The notes beneath the pieces are model-generated. The model was not told where the DNA came from and did no database searches. It saw nothing but the letters and a program-made list of their open reading frames with translations. Below, in pieces: positions 34,540 to 34,679 of a stretch of 34,679 bases of DNA (position 1 is its first letter; the number at the start of each line of letters is the position of its first letter). This stretch comes from Lachnospiraceae bacterium. GTDB lineage: Bacteria > Bacillota > Clostridia > Lachnospirales > Lachnospiraceae. Position numbers and translations under genes: made by a program. Location: assembly GCA_017517305.1 (NCBI GenBank), contig JAFWZV010000023.1, forward strand, positions 1-34,679, given 5' to 3'.

Positions 34540-34679
34540 ATGGCAAAAGCTAAGTTTGAAAGAACTAAACCACATTGTAACATTGGTACAATCGGACACG
34601 TTGATCACGGTAAGACTACTTTAACAGCTGCTATCACTAAGACTCTTCATGAGAGACTTGGTACTGGTGAGGCTGTTGC
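34540..34679 (+). CDS. tuf: Elongation factor Tu, N-terminal part (cut by window end)
   Basis: Only the first 46 codons are in the window. They encode [20 protein letters not shown] and the P-loop GHVDHGKTT at 19-27, with [10 protein letters not shown], typical of EF-Tu, the GTPase that brings aminoacyl-tRNA to the ribosome. AAGGAGG precedes the ATG, and the gene has its own promoter. The frame is open to the last base, so the truncation is due to the window edge. Confidence 0.97.
   Translation, partial: MAKAKFERTKPHCNIGTIGHVDHGKTTLTAAITKTLHERLGTGEAV

Overview
The window looks like chromosomal DNA of a low-GC Gram-positive anaerobe. Clostridia are likely, and a Lachnospiraceae-type genome fits best. 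The reasons are strong AGGAGG ribosome sites, TTGACA/TATAAT promoters, a Gram-positive rplJL-rpoBC-rpsLG-fusA-tuf order, an L10 leader, a YqeG phosphatase, and a large surface protein with an anchor-A head and Cna_B-type repeats. This placement is inference from gene content; no rRNA or tRNA gene is present. I see no CRISPR array, insertion sequence or prophage.

Left part (1-14,400) is a mosaic of short transcription units on both strands. In order they are: a tyrosine recombinase (minus), two unrecognised membrane proteins, an M18 aminopeptidase (minus), an Rpn/YhgA-type PD-(D/E)xK nuclease with a heptad-repeat tail, aroA, a small acidic membrane-anchored protein (minus), a two-gene unit of a tiny membrane protein and a membrane-anchored MutS-like ATPase, a 695-residue unrecognised cytoplasmic protein with its own strong promoter and terminator, uvrC, and a yqeG-type HAD phosphatase. 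Convergent pairs share perfect or near-perfect bidirectional terminators.

Middle part (14,400-21,530) holds a 1285-residue secreted, cell-wall-type protein. It has a choice-of-anchor A head, nine Cna_B/SpaA-like repeats, a variant sorting motif VVRTG and a C-terminal membrane segment. Upstream of its promoter lies a perfect 14-bp match to the CcpA cre consensus. Then come yhdT-panF, overlapping genes for a sodium/pantothenate symporter and its small partner, and a cytoplasmic-looking N-acetylmuramoyl-L-alanine amidase with a SPOR domain.

Right part (21,600-34,679) is the core translation/transcription block: L10 leader with attenuator, rplJ, rplL, terminator, separate promoter, rpoB, rpoC, terminator, separate promoter, rpsL, a structured spacer, rpsG, fusA, hairpins, tuf promoter, and the start of tuf, which is cut by the window end. 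The rplKA genes usually found upstream, and the ybxF gene often found between rpoC and rpsL, are absent here. Start codons are often non-ATG (rplJ TTG, rpsG GTG, fusA TTG, yhdT TTG).

The best leads for something not yet described are four. They are the cre-controlled anchor-A/Cna_B surface protein with non-canonical isopeptide positions and sorting motif, the monocistronic 695-residue protein with an upstream repeated motif, the membrane-bound MutS-like unit, and the two structured leaders in the rpsL-rpsG region.
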